A stretch of 64,000 nucleotides of DNA from Dasypus novemcinctus (GCF_030445035.2 NC_080704.1:26888499-26952498), one strand, 5' to 3'. Numbered from the stretch's first letter, positions 37,046 through 50,357 are shown. A program made the numbers and translations. Notes: generated by a model from the letters alone, not told the origin.

Positions 37046-37775
37046 CGGCGGCTAGGTTTGCAGAGTGTGGTAGCTCGTAGAAACACTGTTGATGAGCCTT
37101 CCAGGTATTGTGGCAAGTGTACTTATTTGATGCACTTGTATATACTGTTGGTGCAGGTTCTATATCCAATTCTCCTTAAAAACAGGAAAAAAAATTTTAC
37201 AAGCTATACCCCACCCCACCCATGGCCCAGGGACTCTTGCAAAAGAGAGGGTATGTGAGATTGTAAGGGCCAGTAAGAAGATTGGATTGTGTGACATATA
37301 CATAGTATCTCCTACCTGTCCAAGGATTGACCTCACCTGGGCTCTCCTGATCCTCAGCCATCCTTTACTGTAATGCCCTGGAAGCATGCCAAGCTTTGGC
37401 TGCTAGAATTTGTTGAGCTCAGGCAGCCCACCCTGAGCACATCTTCTTTTGAAATAAAAAGCACATACCAAAATGTTTTCCCAATACTTGCACACAAGCC
37501 CCTGGCACTCAGCCACTTTGTCTCTCAACCATATATAATCTATGGACAGTTACCATAGATGCAGACATACAGGTGAAGGTTTTGCCATCTCACTGTCCAT
37601 TGCTCTCTTTAACTAAGTTCCACTAATAAAGCTTTTGGACTGGTATTTTGGCGCCCCGTTCTTTGGAATTGCAACCAGCTCTGTTGTAGGACAGTTTAGG
37701 GCAGTCCGAGGTGGGTCTTCCCCTATTTCGTCCTTTGGGGTGAATCCTGCAGCTGGTTCAGCAGAACACAACACT
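37046..37775 (+). repeat. LTR-like stretch
   Basis: AATAAA at about 37626, followed by gcttttggactggtattttg and gcgccccgttctttgg, resembles an LTR R/U5 region. It is not L1, SINE or gene. It lies downstream of the ERV remnant, separated by L1 ends, and could be that element's 3' LTR. No second copy in the window confirms this. Confidence 0.35.
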
Positions 37776-37779
37776 GACT

Positions 37780-38030
37780 ACATACTGTATGATTCCACTT
37801 ATAGGAAATGTCCATAACAGGAAAATCCATTGAGACAGAAAGTAGATTACTAGTTGCCAATAGGTAGGATTGAAACTGACAGCTAATAGGTATAGGTTAT
37901 CCTTATAGTGTATCAGGTTCTGAAATGAGATAGTGGTAGTGGCTGCACAACTTTGTGAGTATTCTAAAAAACTACTTTCAAGTGGTGAGTTTAAGTATAT
38001 GAATTATATCTTAATAAAAATGCTACAATA
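37780..38030 (+). mobile_element. Old LINE-1 3' end
   Basis: tgtatgattccacttatagg, gagacagaaagtagattact, gcacaactttgtgagtattc and tatcttaataaaaatgctac are typical of older mammalian L1 termini. Confidence 0.7.
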
Positions 38031-38231
38031 TAAAACAATAATGGACACTTAACAAACTCACAGTTTCTGTGGTCAGGAATTTGAGAACGGCTCAGCTGGC
38101 TGGTTTTGTTCATGGTGTCTCATGAAGTTGCAGTCAGTGTGTCAGCCAAGGCTGCCATTATCTGCACAGACTGGAGCTGGAAGATCCCTTTTCAAGATGG
38201 TGCACTCAACAGGCTATTAAGAGGATCCAGG

Positions 38232-38638
38232 AGGAAAGCAGATTTGGCTCAACTGATAGAGCATCCACCTACCACAAGGGAAGTCCAGGGTTTAAACCCC
38301 GGACCTCCTGACCTGTGTGGCGAGCTGGCCCACACACAATGATGATGCACACAAGGAGTGTCATGACACGCGGGGTGTCCCCTGCATAGGGGTGCAAGGA
38401 GTGCACCCTGTAAGGAGAGCTGCCCCACGCAAGAAAAGTGCAGCCTGCCCAGGAGTGGCATCGCACACACGTAGAGCTGATACAACAAGATGATGCAACA
38501 AAAGAGACACAGATTCCCAATGCCACTGACAAGAATACAAGCAGACACAGAAGTACACAGCAAACGGACACAGAGCAGACAATGGGGGAGGGGGGGAATG
38601 GGAGAGAAATTAATAAAAAATAAATCCTTAAAAAAAAA
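38232..38638 (+). mobile_element. DAS-type tRNA-derived SINE
   Basis: 13-bp target duplication aagaggatccagg at 38219-38231 and 38639-38651. Head gaggaaagcagatttggctc with B-box-like gggtttaaacccc. The second copy of the surrounding duplication (near 59795) has no SINE. Confidence 0.93.
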
Positions 38639-38879
38639 AAGAGGATCCAGGTAAGTACCGGGAAGCCTCAGTTTCTTCTCACACAGGCTTCTCTATAGGT
38701 TACTGGAGTGTTCCTGACTTGGTAGATGACTTCTCCCAGAATGAGTAATCCAACTGAGAGACAGAGAGAAGTTATCCTTCTTGCAACCTAGCTTCAGAAA
38801 GCACAAAATATTACTTCCACCACATATATTCAATAGAAGTGAGTCCCTAGGTTTAACTCACATCGAAGGTAAGGCGTTA

Positions 38880-39060
38880 CATTTACCATATCATTTCAGT
38901 TTCACAGCATGGGGAAGTTACTATTGTCTCCCATCTGTAGAAAAGGAAACTGAGGCTCAGAGAATTTATGCAAATTTCCCAAGGCCACAAGGCCAATCAG
39001 TGGCAGAGCTCAGATTCCAACCTAGAAATGACTGACTCTACAACCTTTGCTTTTAACTCC
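38880..39060 (-). repeat. MIR fragment
   Basis: gaaaaggaaactgaggctca, then cccaaggccacaaggccaat and gcagagctcagattcc: MIR core, reverse orientation. Confidence 0.85.
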
Positions 39061-39660
39061 ATCAGTGGTGATTCTTAACCAGATATACACATTTGTAAAG
39101 TCAGAGATACCTGCTCCCCCACCCCCTGAAGGAACTGTTAAATCATCACCTCTGGGGCTGTAGTTCAAGCACTGTAATGTTTTTGTATCTCTTTAATTGT
39201 TTCTGAGCTGCACCCCAGATTAAGAACGGCCCCTCTGTGCATTATGATTTTGTATTGTCATTATGGGCAGCTGACTCAACTGCACGGTAAGTGCCTGGAG
39301 GGCAGGATCCCCATCTCAAGCTTTGTTGTACTTTGTCACTGTGACAGCACAATGCCTTGCTTGAAGGCATTTAGGAACCATCAGTAAGTGGAAGGATTTA
39401 GAGCAACTGCCACCCAGAGTGACATTTGCCATGGGGTTCTTATGGGACTGAGGGAAATGTAGAATGTGTCTGGAAGATGGCCAAGGTGCACTCTCCCAAC
39501 TGACCAGGAGGTTCACTGGGGCCCTCCTGGAGGGCAATCCCTGCTGCCAACTGGGTACCTCAGCCCACCCCAGAGCAAAGAGGTGTCAGGAAATAATGCT
39601 CAGTCCAGGCTTCCTCTCTCAGCTCCCAAACTCACTCTCAAGAGTTGTGAAAGTGCAGGT

Positions 39661-42120
39661 TAGCCTTTGCACACATTTAAGAGTGAGTGCCTTCTTAAAT
39701 TTACTGCCCCAGGTGCCTCATTCATCTCATACTGGTCCTGGCCCTGCTTCTAGTACATCTCAATTCCCACCAGACACATTCAAGGGCTCAATAGCCACAT
39801 GGGGCTTGCATCTACTGTACTGGACAGCACAGATCTAAAAGCATAGACATAGTAAAAGGGTATCCATCAATGGTCTATCTACTTGTAAACTATCAATTCA
39901 ACAAATTCCTATCACTCCACTTGAAGGAATTTACTCTTCCACAAAGTTAACAGTGGGAAAACAAGCAACGCTCTAACTCACAACTGTCTATCCCCCACCC
40001 AAACTCATTATTTGGTCATACTACCACTGTGCTATCTAACAAGGTTGATACGATCATGGTTCACAAGCACTAGGCCACTCCTCCTGTCACAGGCAATCAT
40101 GGATGAGAAGTATTCACATCTGTACTCACACATTTTATTAACTCCAAAACCTCTTTGTACTCAGCACACACACAAATCTATGAGCCCCCAGAAAACTGAA
40201 ACTTAGCAAGGGTTTAGAAGGATAGTACTGCCTCTTTAAGTCTCATCTTCATTATGGCCCTGCTCTGCGCAGTATCAATCATAAAATAACACATTTCACC
40301 ATCATTCCCTCCCTTACATCATTTGAGTGACAGATTTCCTATCATGCATGGAAAGTTAAGTCATTCCCTAAAGAACCTCTGCAGAACTATTATGAGTAAA
40401 GAAACAGCTGCAGTGAGGTAGACTTGTAATGCCACAGGCCACAGCTAATACCACCTGAATGAAACCCTCTAAACCACAATTTAGACAAGTACTAAAGCAT
40501 TTCGTTAGACTTTTTCAATAAAATCCAAAAACATTTCTCTATAAAGGACAAAGAGGTAACTTAAGTACTTACATACAAACTAGTGCACTTCAGTCTTTAA
40601 GCCTTCTTCAAATCACTGCAGACAGCCATGAAATTGATTAGGAAGGCTGTGGCCTACATTACTAAAATATATCACTTAGCAATGCAATAAAATAAAATGT
40701 ACTCTCACAATCACAAAACTGCTCTCTTGGCTTTAAGTGGACTCCATAGTTATAGACATTTTCTTTAATATAATCTTACAGAAAATTATGCTAGTTAAAA
40801 CTATGCAGATAGCAGTAAAATGGTAAAGACAGAAGTTCCAAAATTCTGTCCATCCAGAGAAACTTGAAACCAAGCAGATACTGGCAGAACCAACTCACTC
40901 ACAAGGCTGGAAAATAAGCAAAGGTATATAGCAACAAAGCAAATGCTGAAACAAAAAAAAGGCAACTTAGAAACAGTAGGAAGGCCCACAATAAAAAAAA
41001 AATTGATACCTATGTGGTTGTAGTTAATTATAAGGAGTTTGTAAAAGCATCTTCTAAACTGAAGTATTTAAATGGCTAATTCCAGGAAGCCATTATTAAA
41101 TAAAAACCTAAATTGGTATTAGTAACAAAAAGTAACTTCATAGCAGGGAAACCTGTCAGAGGCCACCTTAATCTGCATATTAAAGTGGTGGTAAGGAAAG
41201 ATAACCTTGATTCTACAGGGAATCTTCAATTTTCATAAAATAATGGAGTAAGTAGTTTTTCTTGTACTGCTAAAGTAAAATACCTGTTAATTAACATCAT
41301 GGTAAAAGTGTAGACGTAAAAAGCAAAGTACTGAAATAGTTAAGTTCATTTGATATGTTATAAACTGCATTGGAAGTGTTTAGAAAGTATATAAAAATAA
41401 AAATAGATAGACTTCAGTACAGTCAAACTCTCTTGTACATTCAAACCAAGCCTTCAGTATACTGCATGGTGCCTTTCCATTTGAGTTATTGGCTAGGTTG
41501 GTCACTAAACCCTAAAACAATAAAAGTATCTATACTATGTTTCTGAACATGCTCCTGAAGTGAATGGAGAATATGCTGCAGTTTCAGACTCCTGCAGCAG
41601 TCAGCATGGGCCCAATATGGCCAGCTGTACAATGGATATTGCCTCCAGACTAGCTCTGTATCATAATGCCAAAGGGCACTATGCGCCAGACCAGTGAAAC
41701 ACTGGAGCCTTACCTTTATAGTCTCTCTCTAGGATCAACAGTCTTGCAATAATTACCAGAGTAATATGAGTAGAACTTAAACTATTGGCATTATGGCCTG
41801 CTCCCCTGGAGAGATAGTACGTATGGTATTGCAAACCTGTAGTTTAGATCTCTTAACTGCAGTTCAAACATGATTTTGTGCATTGATTAGTATTAAGTAC
41901 TGTACCCATGTGCCTGATGATTATGATGAAATCTTTTCTATTCTAGATCATATGTCAAGGGATATTGAAAATGTTAAAAGTCCTGATAAATCTAATTCAT
42001 TTCCTTAGTTAATGAATGTGCCTATAAGATAAAGGAATGGCTCTCTTAAGTACTATCTTTATTTTGCTTGCATATGCTTGTCTTGTTGTTGCTTACACTG
42101 TCTTAGTGAGTTTATGTCTA
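39661..42120. other. No recognised gene; AT-rich single-copy-like DNA
   Basis: About 2.4 kb without long frames or nameable repeats. 40400-41530 has the look of untranslated or intronic sequence, but I cannot assign it. 41520-42120 may be decayed retroviral env leading into the LTR-like region downstream. This is a weak impression only. Confidence 0.3.
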
Positions 42121-42229
42121 GGGCAGTGCCTCTCCGAGCTGTCCTAGGCATGCTATGGGAACTGGGGTTGGCAGTTTATACCAAACCCAACAGGTCTACC
42201 ACAACCTCCCCCTAGAGGTAACCAACAAC

Positions 42230-43045
42230 ATAAAAAAACTCTAGGAAAAATGCTGTTTCCCATCAACTTTGGGAAGATGTAGCCTCTGAAGGCATCTGGC
42301 CTCTCTCACTCTCATGGTCCAGTAAGTCATGGCTGGCCCTCTTTTTGGGCCTCCTTGCCACCATCATATCCTTTTAATAGGATCATGTATCTTCAAAATT
42401 CTAATTAAGTTTATTTCTTACAGAATCAATGCCTTATTAGTTATGTGGTGATTTCATTCAGTTTCAACCACGGTGCCAGACCTGTCTTCCCTCAACTGCA
42501 ATAGAATAACCAGAGGCTTTTACACCTTGTCAGGCAGAGCCTACTTCCCCTAACCAGCAGGAAGTAGCTACAGAAGAATGACCATCACCCTTCAGTGCCC
42601 CTTTAAAAATAATGGTGTAAACTCTCTGAGGGGCTTGTTAAGACAGGTTTGTATAAGGAAAGGGAAGACCTGGGTCACAGCTGAGGCCTGGTAGACATGG
42701 TCGACAGACCACACAGCAATGAGACCCTGCCTGGAAACCTCCTGAGGGATCATACAAGATCCTGGCCATGAGAATAACCCCATTTGGGGTCACGGGAAAG
42801 CCCTGGATACCCTCAAAAAGCCTCACCATTGGTCCCCTGAGAACTGACCAGTAGGGCAACCAATCACAACAGCAAACAGCTGGGAACCCTCCCCCTACAT
42901 AATGTTGGGAGGAAAGACTTGAAAAAGGTCTAAACTGGGGCCCCACATGCACATCTCATTCTGCAGCACACCTGCGGCCCATGCCTTGGACTGTGTACTT
43001 TTCTCATTTTCTTGTTTCTTAATAAACTCTTCACTCCTTTGCCTA
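42230..43045 (+). repeat. Possible ERV env tail and 3' LTR
   Basis: 42290-42380 translates to a hydrophobic, membrane-spanning-like stretch (SWLALFLGLLATIISF) followed by stops. 42600-43045 then looks like an LTR: U3-like sequence, ccaatcacaacagc (42858-42871), and AATAAA at about 43020 followed by ctcttcactcctttgcc. The + strand layout fits env tail plus 3' LTR. No partner LTR is seen, and an old L1 starts directly after it. Confidence 0.42.
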
Positions 43046-44884
43046 CCCTAAAAAAAATTCCATGAAAACTAATCAAAAAAGAACAGGGGTGGATATACTA
43101 ATGTCAGACAAAATAGACTTTAAGTCACAACTTGTTATGAGGGACAAAGAAGGGAACCTTTTATTGATAAAAAGGATCAATTCACCAAGAAGATAAAATG
43201 ATTACAGACATATGTGCACCTAACCAACAGAGCTCAAAAATATATGAAGCAAATATTGACAGATTTTAAGGGAGAATTAGAAGGCTCCCCATTAAGAGTA
43301 GAAGACAACAATATACCTCTTCCAATAATAGATAGAACACCCAGAGAGAAAATCAATAAGGAAATAGAGCACTTGAATAATACTATAAACCAACTAGATC
43401 TAACAGGCATACATAGAACATTCTAACCAACAATAACAAAATACAAAATCTTATGTAGTACATACGAATCATGTTCCAGAAAAGACCATATGTTAGGTCA
43501 CAAAAGAAATCTCAATACATTTAAAAATACAAAAGCATCTTCTCTGACCACAATGAAATGAAGCTATAAATCAATAACAGAGAGAAGCAGAAAATTTACA
43601 AACTCTTGAACAACCAATGGGTCAAAGAAGAAATCACAAGAGAAATCAGAAACTTATTACAGACAAATGAAAACTAAAACACAAGATAACAAAACTTATA
43701 GAATGCAACAAAGGCAGTGCTCAGAGGGATATTTCTAGGTATAAGCACCTTCATTAAAAAAGAAGAAAGCTCTCAAATCAGTAACCTAACCTCACACCAG
43801 AAGGAACTAGAAAAAGGAGAGAAAAATAAACCCTAAGTACACAGGAGGAAATAAATAATGATTAAAGCAGAGATAAATTAAAGACAATAGAAAAACAACA
43901 GATAGAATCAACTAAACCAAAAATTAGTTCTTTGAAGAGATCAATAAAATTGACAAAACTTTAGCTACATTGACAGAAATAAAGAGGGAAGCCACAGATA
44001 ACTAAAATCAGAAATTAAAGGGGAGCATTACTGCTGACTCTACAGAAATAAAAAGAGTTATAGGAGAATACTATGAACAACTGTATGTCAACAAATTAGA
44101 TAACCTAGATGAAATGGACAAATTCTTAGAAACACACAAATTAACCAAAGTGACTCAAGAAGAAATAGAAAATCTCACAATAACGAGTAAAGATTGAACC
44201 AGCAATCAAAAGTGTACCAACAAAGAATATTCCAGTGGTGAATTTTACCTAACATTCAAAGAAGAATTAACACCAATCCTTTGCAAACACTTCCAAAAAA
44301 ATTGAAGAGAAGGGAACACCTCCAAACTCATTCTATGAGGCCTGTATTACCCTAATACCCAAGCTACATAAAAATATATCACAGGAAAAGAAAATTACAG
44401 ACCAATATCCCTTATGAAAATAGATGCAAAAATCCTCAACAAAATACTACTTGACAAAGTGGGATTTGTCTCATGAATGCAAGGATGATTCAACAAAAGA
44501 AAATCAAGCAATGTAATACACTACCGTACTAGAATATAGGAAAAGATACCACATGATGGCTTCAATTGACAAAAAAAGGTATTTAACAAAATCCAGCATC
44601 CTTTCTTGATAAAAACACTCAGAGAATTGGAAATAGAAAAGAACTTCCTAAATATGATAAAGGGTATATATGAAAAACCCACCGCTAACAGCACACTCAA
44701 TGGTGAAAGACTGAAAGCTTTCCCCCAAAGATAAGGAACAAGATAAGGATGTCTGCTTTCACCACTGCTATACTAAATTGTACTGGAAAATTCTAGCAAG
44801 AGCAATTAGGCAAGAAAAAGAAATAAACGGCATCCGAATTGGAAGGGAGTAGGTAAAACTATCTCTATTCACAGATGACAGGAT

Positions 44885-44985
44885 CAAAGAACATGCAGCA
44901 AATAGATACAGAGAAGAGACAACTGGGGTGGGGGGAGAAGGGGAGAGAAATAAATAAATAAATAAATAAATAAATCTTTTTTAAA
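44885..44985 (+). mobile_element. DAS-type SINE tail fragment
   Basis: Only the 3' 100 bases remain: acatgcagcaaatagataca, ggggagagaaataaataaat and catct. Its left edge joins the L1 RT region directly, so a deletion accompanied or followed insertion. Confidence 0.8.
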
Positions 44986-45047
44986 AAGACCAAATTAATC
45001 TAATTGAGAGTTCAGAAATAAACTCACACATCTATGGTCAACTGACT

Positions 45048-45431
45048 GTTTTTTTATTCCCCCCCTCCCCTTTAAGCTTGCTTGCTGTCTGCTCTCTGTG
45101 TCCATTCACTGTGTGTTCTTCTGTGTTTCTATATTTATTTTATTTTTTTATTTATTCCCCACCCCTTGTGGCTTACTTGGTGTTTTTGCTCTCTGTGTCC
45201 ATTTGCTGCAAGCTCTTCTATGTTTTTACTTGTCTCCCTTTTTGCTACATCACCTTGCTGAGTCGGCTCTGTGGTGCTTGCAGGCTAGGTGGCCCTCCAC
45301 AGTGCTTGCGGGCCGGTGGCTCTCCACAGTGTACGGGCGAGCCTGCCTTCACAAGGAGGCCCTGGGACACAAACTCAGGTTCTCCCATATGGTAGACAGG
45401 AGCCCAACTGATTGAGCCACAGCAGCTTCCC
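45048..45431 (-). mobile_element. Composite SINE with duplicated tail
   Basis: Target duplication tggtcaactgact (45035-45047) and tggtcaactgatt (45432-45444). On the minus strand the head is at 45431 (gggaagctgctgtggctc). Two tail modules are present: one ending at about 45134 and a second at 45048-45133, each with an acagagagcagac-like block. The TSDs bracket both, so they moved as one unit or the tail was extended. Confidence 0.88.
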
Positions 45432-46020
45432 TGGTCAACTGATTTTTGACAAAGGTGCCAAGTCCTGTCAATGGGGAAAGAACAGTCACTTCAGCAAAGA
45501 TGCTGGGAAAACTGGACATCTCACATGCAAAGAATTAAAGTGGACCCAACCTCATACCATTATACAAAAATTAACTTAAAAGTGGGTCAATGACCTAAAT
45601 ATAAAACTTGAAACTATAAAACTATTACAAGAGAACATAAGGCATAATCTTAGGACCTTGTATTAGGTGATGGATTCTTAGGTATGGACCGAAAGCATAG
45701 GCAACAAAAGAAAAAAGTAGATAAATTGGATTTCACCAATATTTGAAACTTTTGGCATCAAAGAACATTATCAAGTAAGTGAAAAGACAATCTACAAAAT
45801 AGGATAAAATATTTGGAAATTATGTATTGTATAAGGGTTTAATATACAGAATGTATAAAATACTCCTATACCTCAACAAAAAGACAAACCAATTAAAAAA
45901 GGGCAAAGGACTTGAATAGGCATTTTTCTCCAAAGAAGATATATAAATGGCCAAAAAGTACATGAAAAGATGTTTGATATCATTAGCCAGTACGGAAATG
46001 CAAATCAAAACCACAATGAG

Positions 46021-46418
46021 GGAAGCGGACTTGGCCCAATGGATAGGGCGTCTGCCTACCACATGGGAGGTCCATGGTTCAAACCCCGGGCCTCCATGAC
46101 CTGTGTGGAACTGGCCCATGCACAGTGCTGATGCTCATGCAGGGGTGTCCTCTGCGTAGGGAAGCCCCACGCACAAGGAGTGCACCCCATAAGGAGAGCT
46201 GCCCAGCATGAAAGAAAGTGCAGCCTGCCCAAGAATGGCGCCGCACACACAGAGAGCTGACACAGCAAGATGACGCAACAAAAAGAAACACAGATTCCCG
46301 GTGCCACTGATAAGGATGGAAGCAGTCACAGAAGAACACACAGCAAATGGACACAGAGAACAGACAACTGGGCGGGGGGGAAGGGGAGAGAAATAAATTT
46401 AAAAAAATAAATAAAAAA
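46021..46418 (+). mobile_element. DAS-type tRNA-derived SINE
   Basis: Target duplication aaaaccacaatgag (46007-46020) and aaaaccacagtgag (46419-46432), splitting the L1 3' region. Full head, body and tail are present. Confidence 0.95.
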
Positions 46419-47165
46419 AAAACCACAGTGAGATACCACCTTACACTCACTAGGATGGCTATTAAAAAAAAAAAAAGGAAAATAACAAGTGTTGACAAGG
46501 GTGCAGAGAAAGAGAAACCCTCGTATATTGTTAATGGGAAGGTAAAATTGGGCCACCATTGTGGAAAAGAGTTTGGTGGTTCTTCAAAAAGTTAAACATA
46601 GAATTACCACATGACCTGGCTGTTCCACTCCTATATATCCAAAAGAACTAAAATCAGGGACACAAACAGAAACTCTACATCAGTGTTCACAGCAGCATTA
46701 TTCCTAATATTAATAGCCAACAGGTGGAAGCAAGCTAAATGCCCATTGACAGGTGAATGGATAAACAAAATGTGGTATATCCATATAATGGAGTATTATT
46801 CAACCATAAAAAAAGAATGAAGTTCAGACAAATGCTACTACATGGATAAACCCTGAAAACATTATGCTGAGTGAAATAAGTCAGACACAAAGGGTCAAAT
46901 ATGCTATGATTCCACTTACATGAAATATCTAGTTTAAGCAAATTTTTAGAGACAAAAAGTAGACTAGAGTTTACCCGGGGCAGAAGTAGGGAAATTGGGA
47001 GTTACTCCTTAATGGGTACTTTCTGTTTGGGGTGATGAAGAAGTTTGGTTAAAAGATATTGGTGACAGTAGCATGACACCATAAATACAATTAATGCCAC
47101 TGAACTGTACATTTAAAAATGGTTAAAATGGCAAATTTTGTGTTATATATATGTTAGCACAATAA

Positions 47166-48238
47166 AAAAGATTTTTTTAATTAAGTAAAAGTGGCATCAT
47201 AATCCCCTCACTTGCACTAAACAAATTCTTTTAGGTATATTTCCAACTAAAGTGGGTCAAGCAATTGACAAACACTTCCTCAAACCCATGCTCTAATTCA
47301 GTCTGCCCTGAGGATTGCCTGGTAAGATGCCATACAAAGATGGTATCACTAAGAAACTGGCTGAAGCCATGACTGAGACTCTTCTACTTCTAACCCCGAC
47401 TACTTTAGGACACTGCTGATTGTGAGGCCAGGGCAGCCAAATTTAACTCCCAAACAACTGAAATATGTAAAAGGTAAAAGCAGCAAACTGACCTTGGCAG
47501 GAGGTGACCTGACTGACATTGACTGAAGTAGAGAGTATCTGGGACATAGCCAGTTTTCATTAAACAGTCATTGAGTGAATGCCTGAATGAATAAATCATA
47601 TGGGCCAGATAGCTACCTCACGGCCTTTATCAGGCAGGTGAAGAGAAGCAAAGGCCTTGCCATCTGCTCCAGTAGCTTCTCACAATGAGAGTGGGATAGT
47701 GGAAGTAGCTCCTTCTACAAAGGGCTCTATTATATCCATTCACCCATCCATTCATCCATTCAACAAACATTTATTCAGCACTTACTATGTGCCTGAGCCC
47801 ATAAAGGACCCTAGAGTCACAGCAGTAAACAAAGCAAACAGAGGTGATCCCAGAGAACACTGGGAGGTGAGTGGGGAAGTGGGGAAATTATTAAACTCAC
47901 TACCCCTTTGGGATATCAAGATGAATTACTAGATCATAATCCTACTGCAGAAACTCTGGGAAACTGTGAAAAGCATATGCCTCAGGGTTATTCCACCAAA
48001 GTAACTGCTACCATCTAGTGGAACTACTAAACTTTCCACAGAAACATTTTCACTTTAACATAGTCATACTACTACTTCATTACTTTCATCTCATTTCTTC
48101 TTGGTTATATGAATTTGTGGTTGTAAAAGTAAACATTCTTGATATTTCATCCAAAATTCTTAACATGTTCTCAAGGATCAAGTGTAAGGAGCAAGAAAGA
48201 TAAAGGAAGAAAAAGGCTTCTAAAGACACATCACTGCA
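47166..48238. other. No gene; contains an L2 fragment
   Basis: An L2-like 3' fragment is at about 47735-47850 (ttcaacaaacatttattcag, ctatgtgcctgagcc, cagcagtaaacaaagcaa). The rest shows nothing I can name. Confidence 0.55.
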
Positions 48239-48314
48239 CTTATATTTTTTTATGTAACATTTTGTGTGATTTATGTATCTTTTAAAAAAAGACAATAAAA
48301 AAATTTTGCTAAGA
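48239..48314 (+). mobile_element. Very short LINE-1 3' end
   Basis: ttttatgtaacattttgtgt, tttatgtatcttttaaaa and gacaataaaa match the last 70 or so bases of the L1 end at 17267-17335. Confidence 0.6.
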
Positions 48315-48699
48315 AAAAAATAGTCAGGAAGTGAGAGTCCTCAAAAATAAATAAATAAATAAAATAAGGTAAAAACCATTTTGATGGTCAACAATAAACT
48401 GATCAGAAGGAAGGACCATAGGTCATACTCCACCTAAACTTATTTTCACAAGGTTTGGTTCTCATGCAAATCGGCATTGTATCCTCATTTCCTAAGCTTA
48501 TTTTCTATTCTACATACATGCTATTCTATTGTCAGACTTTTCCTCTAGTGTGTCTTATGTCATGTAGAGCATGTCCAATATGTCTGGTTATATTAATCAC
48601 ATTCTTTGAATATGGCAAAGGAGACCTGGTGGAACATGAGAACTGAGATGCCAAATTACAATGTGCCCTATGGTTACTGTATTTTCTCACTAATATGAA

Positions 48700-49650
48700 T
48701 TAAATACAATGAGTAAACTCACTGAGGCAAAATCTATTGAGTATAGGTCACTAGAGGATAGAATGAGGGTTGAAAAGGGGGAGCTTATACTTAATGTATG
48801 TGGAATTTTTATGATTGTAAATGTTTGGAAATAAGAGTTGATGATAACACATAGTGAGTATAACTAACACTACTGATTTTAAAAATGTGAATGTGGCTGA
48901 TTAGGGAAGTCTAGGGACATAGATGTCAATAGAAAGAAAGCTATAGGATAATTTTAGGATTGTATGACAGTGAGCTCAGTGGTTGATGAGGTTTGAGGAT
49001 AATAGAACAAATACAAGAATGTTCTTCTATGAACTAGAACAAATGTATGCCGCCATTACATGGTGTTAAGAATATGGCGATACATGGGAAAAATACAACT
49101 ATTATAACTTAGGGACTATAGTTAACAGTAATATAATAGTTTTGCCTCAATGGCAATGAAGATACTATATCAATGCTACAGCTCAATAATAGGGGGGATG
49201 TAAAGGGGTAAGGGGATTTTCTTTATGGAGTAATGAAAACATTCTAAAATTGACTGAGGTGATGACAGCACAACTCTGTGATGAAACGGAGAGAGCCACT
49301 GAGTGTACACATTGGATGGACTGACTGTACAAGGCATGGGACTGTATAACACAGTGAACACTGTAGGTGTATGATGAATTATGGTTAACAGTACAAATAT
49401 GAGAACATTTTTATGTGAATTATAGCAAATGCACAGTACTAATAAATTGTGTTAATAATTGGGTGGTTTATGGGGAAAATACATCTCATGTAAGCTATAG
49501 AATATAATTATTAGTAATATTTGGATGTTCTTTTATCATCTGTAACAAATGTTCCACAAAAATGCAAGGTGTTGGTTGTGGGGTGGTATATGGGAATCCT
49601 GTATGTTATGTGTAATTGTTCTGTAAACTCACAACTTAATTTTTTTTTAA
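48700..49650 (+). mobile_element. Old LINE-1 3' region
   Basis: actatagttaacagtaatat, gagtaatgaaaacattctaa and cactgagtgtacacattgga are L1 3'-UTR-like blocks, ending in A-rich DNA near 49650. Subfamily not determined. Confidence 0.5.
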
Positions 49651-49919
49651 AAAGTGAAGCAAACACTTTGTTCCACAGCACTGATTGTGTTGTTTGGTTA
49701 AATGACAGCTATTTCAGAGTTTTTGTCCATGTTCCTTCTTATGCTTCAACTCACAGTCATACAGGTGTAGATAGTATCTAAAGCACATACGATTTTCTGC
49801 CTGAGGGCTTTCTCAGATAAGGTTTCTGCCATCAGGGACCATACATTCTAGTAGGAGAACTTCCTAGTGGGGGTGGGGGAGTGCATTTATTGTGACTGAC
49901 CATTTAGTAGTATTTCTGG

Positions 49920-50357
49920 TGTTGCAGCAAAGCCAGGAGTTCTGAATGGCAGAGAAACCCAAACGGCACTTGGAGAGGTGGAGGAACAGATTTATTATGC
50001 ATGGTCCTAGAGGAGAGTCCCTCTCCAAATTCTGAGCCCCGTTTTTCAGTTTCCATAGGTTTACATAGGATTTTATGTGGGATCGGCATGACTTTTGCTC
50101 ATTGGCTAATGCATTGCTGGGCAAAATTTTGCAAGTGGGGTTACAGAAGCGGAAGGCAGGTGCAAGGTCATGCTTTTGTGGGCTGATTTACAGAAGTGGG
50201 GGCAGGAGTGGTTTGTTAGATTACAGAAGCAGGGGGCAGGAGTCATTTGTTTGAGTCTCCTGCAAGGCCATGTTCTCATGGGCTGATTCACAGAAGCAGG
50301 GGAGGAGTGGCTCATGAGATATTTTTTCTGCAAGGTTATGCTTTTTATTTCTCAACA
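49920..50357 (-). repeat. 3' LTR of the provirus
   Basis: 438 bp, minus-strand ends TGTTGAGAAATAAAA...GCTGCAACA. Contains two or three internal tandem-like units around gctgatt(t/c)acagaag (50180-50300). Pairs with 55762-56201. Confidence 0.95.

Larger units (their letters stand above)
38045..39660 (+). repeat. Local duplication, copy 1
   Basis: Collinear by eye with 59625-62045. It starts at aaactcacagtttctgtggt and includes atgagtaatccaa (38741), a MIR core, ttatgggcagctgactc, tgacagcacaatg (39342), aaggatttagagcaactgcc and caaagaggtgtcaggaaat (39576). It diverges after tcaagagttgtg. Unlike copy 2 it carries a DAS SINE and lacks the L1 block and the tRNA-like SINE. Confidence 0.75.
43046..47165 (+). 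pseudogene. Old decayed LINE-1 (ORF2 to 3' end), SINE-riddled
   Basis: Recognisable ORF2 DNA begins in the endonuclease (gtcagacaaaatagacttta near 43104), continues through the RT (44200-44880, ending at the position of the FADD motif, here tattcacagatgac) and resumes downstream of nested SINEs to the 3' end near 47160 (aatggttaaaatggcaaatt, cacaataaaaaag). Frequent stops and frameshifts throughout. Interrupted by SINE material at 44885-44985, 45048-45431 and 46021-46418. Clearly older than the element at 1-9303. Confidence 0.88.
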
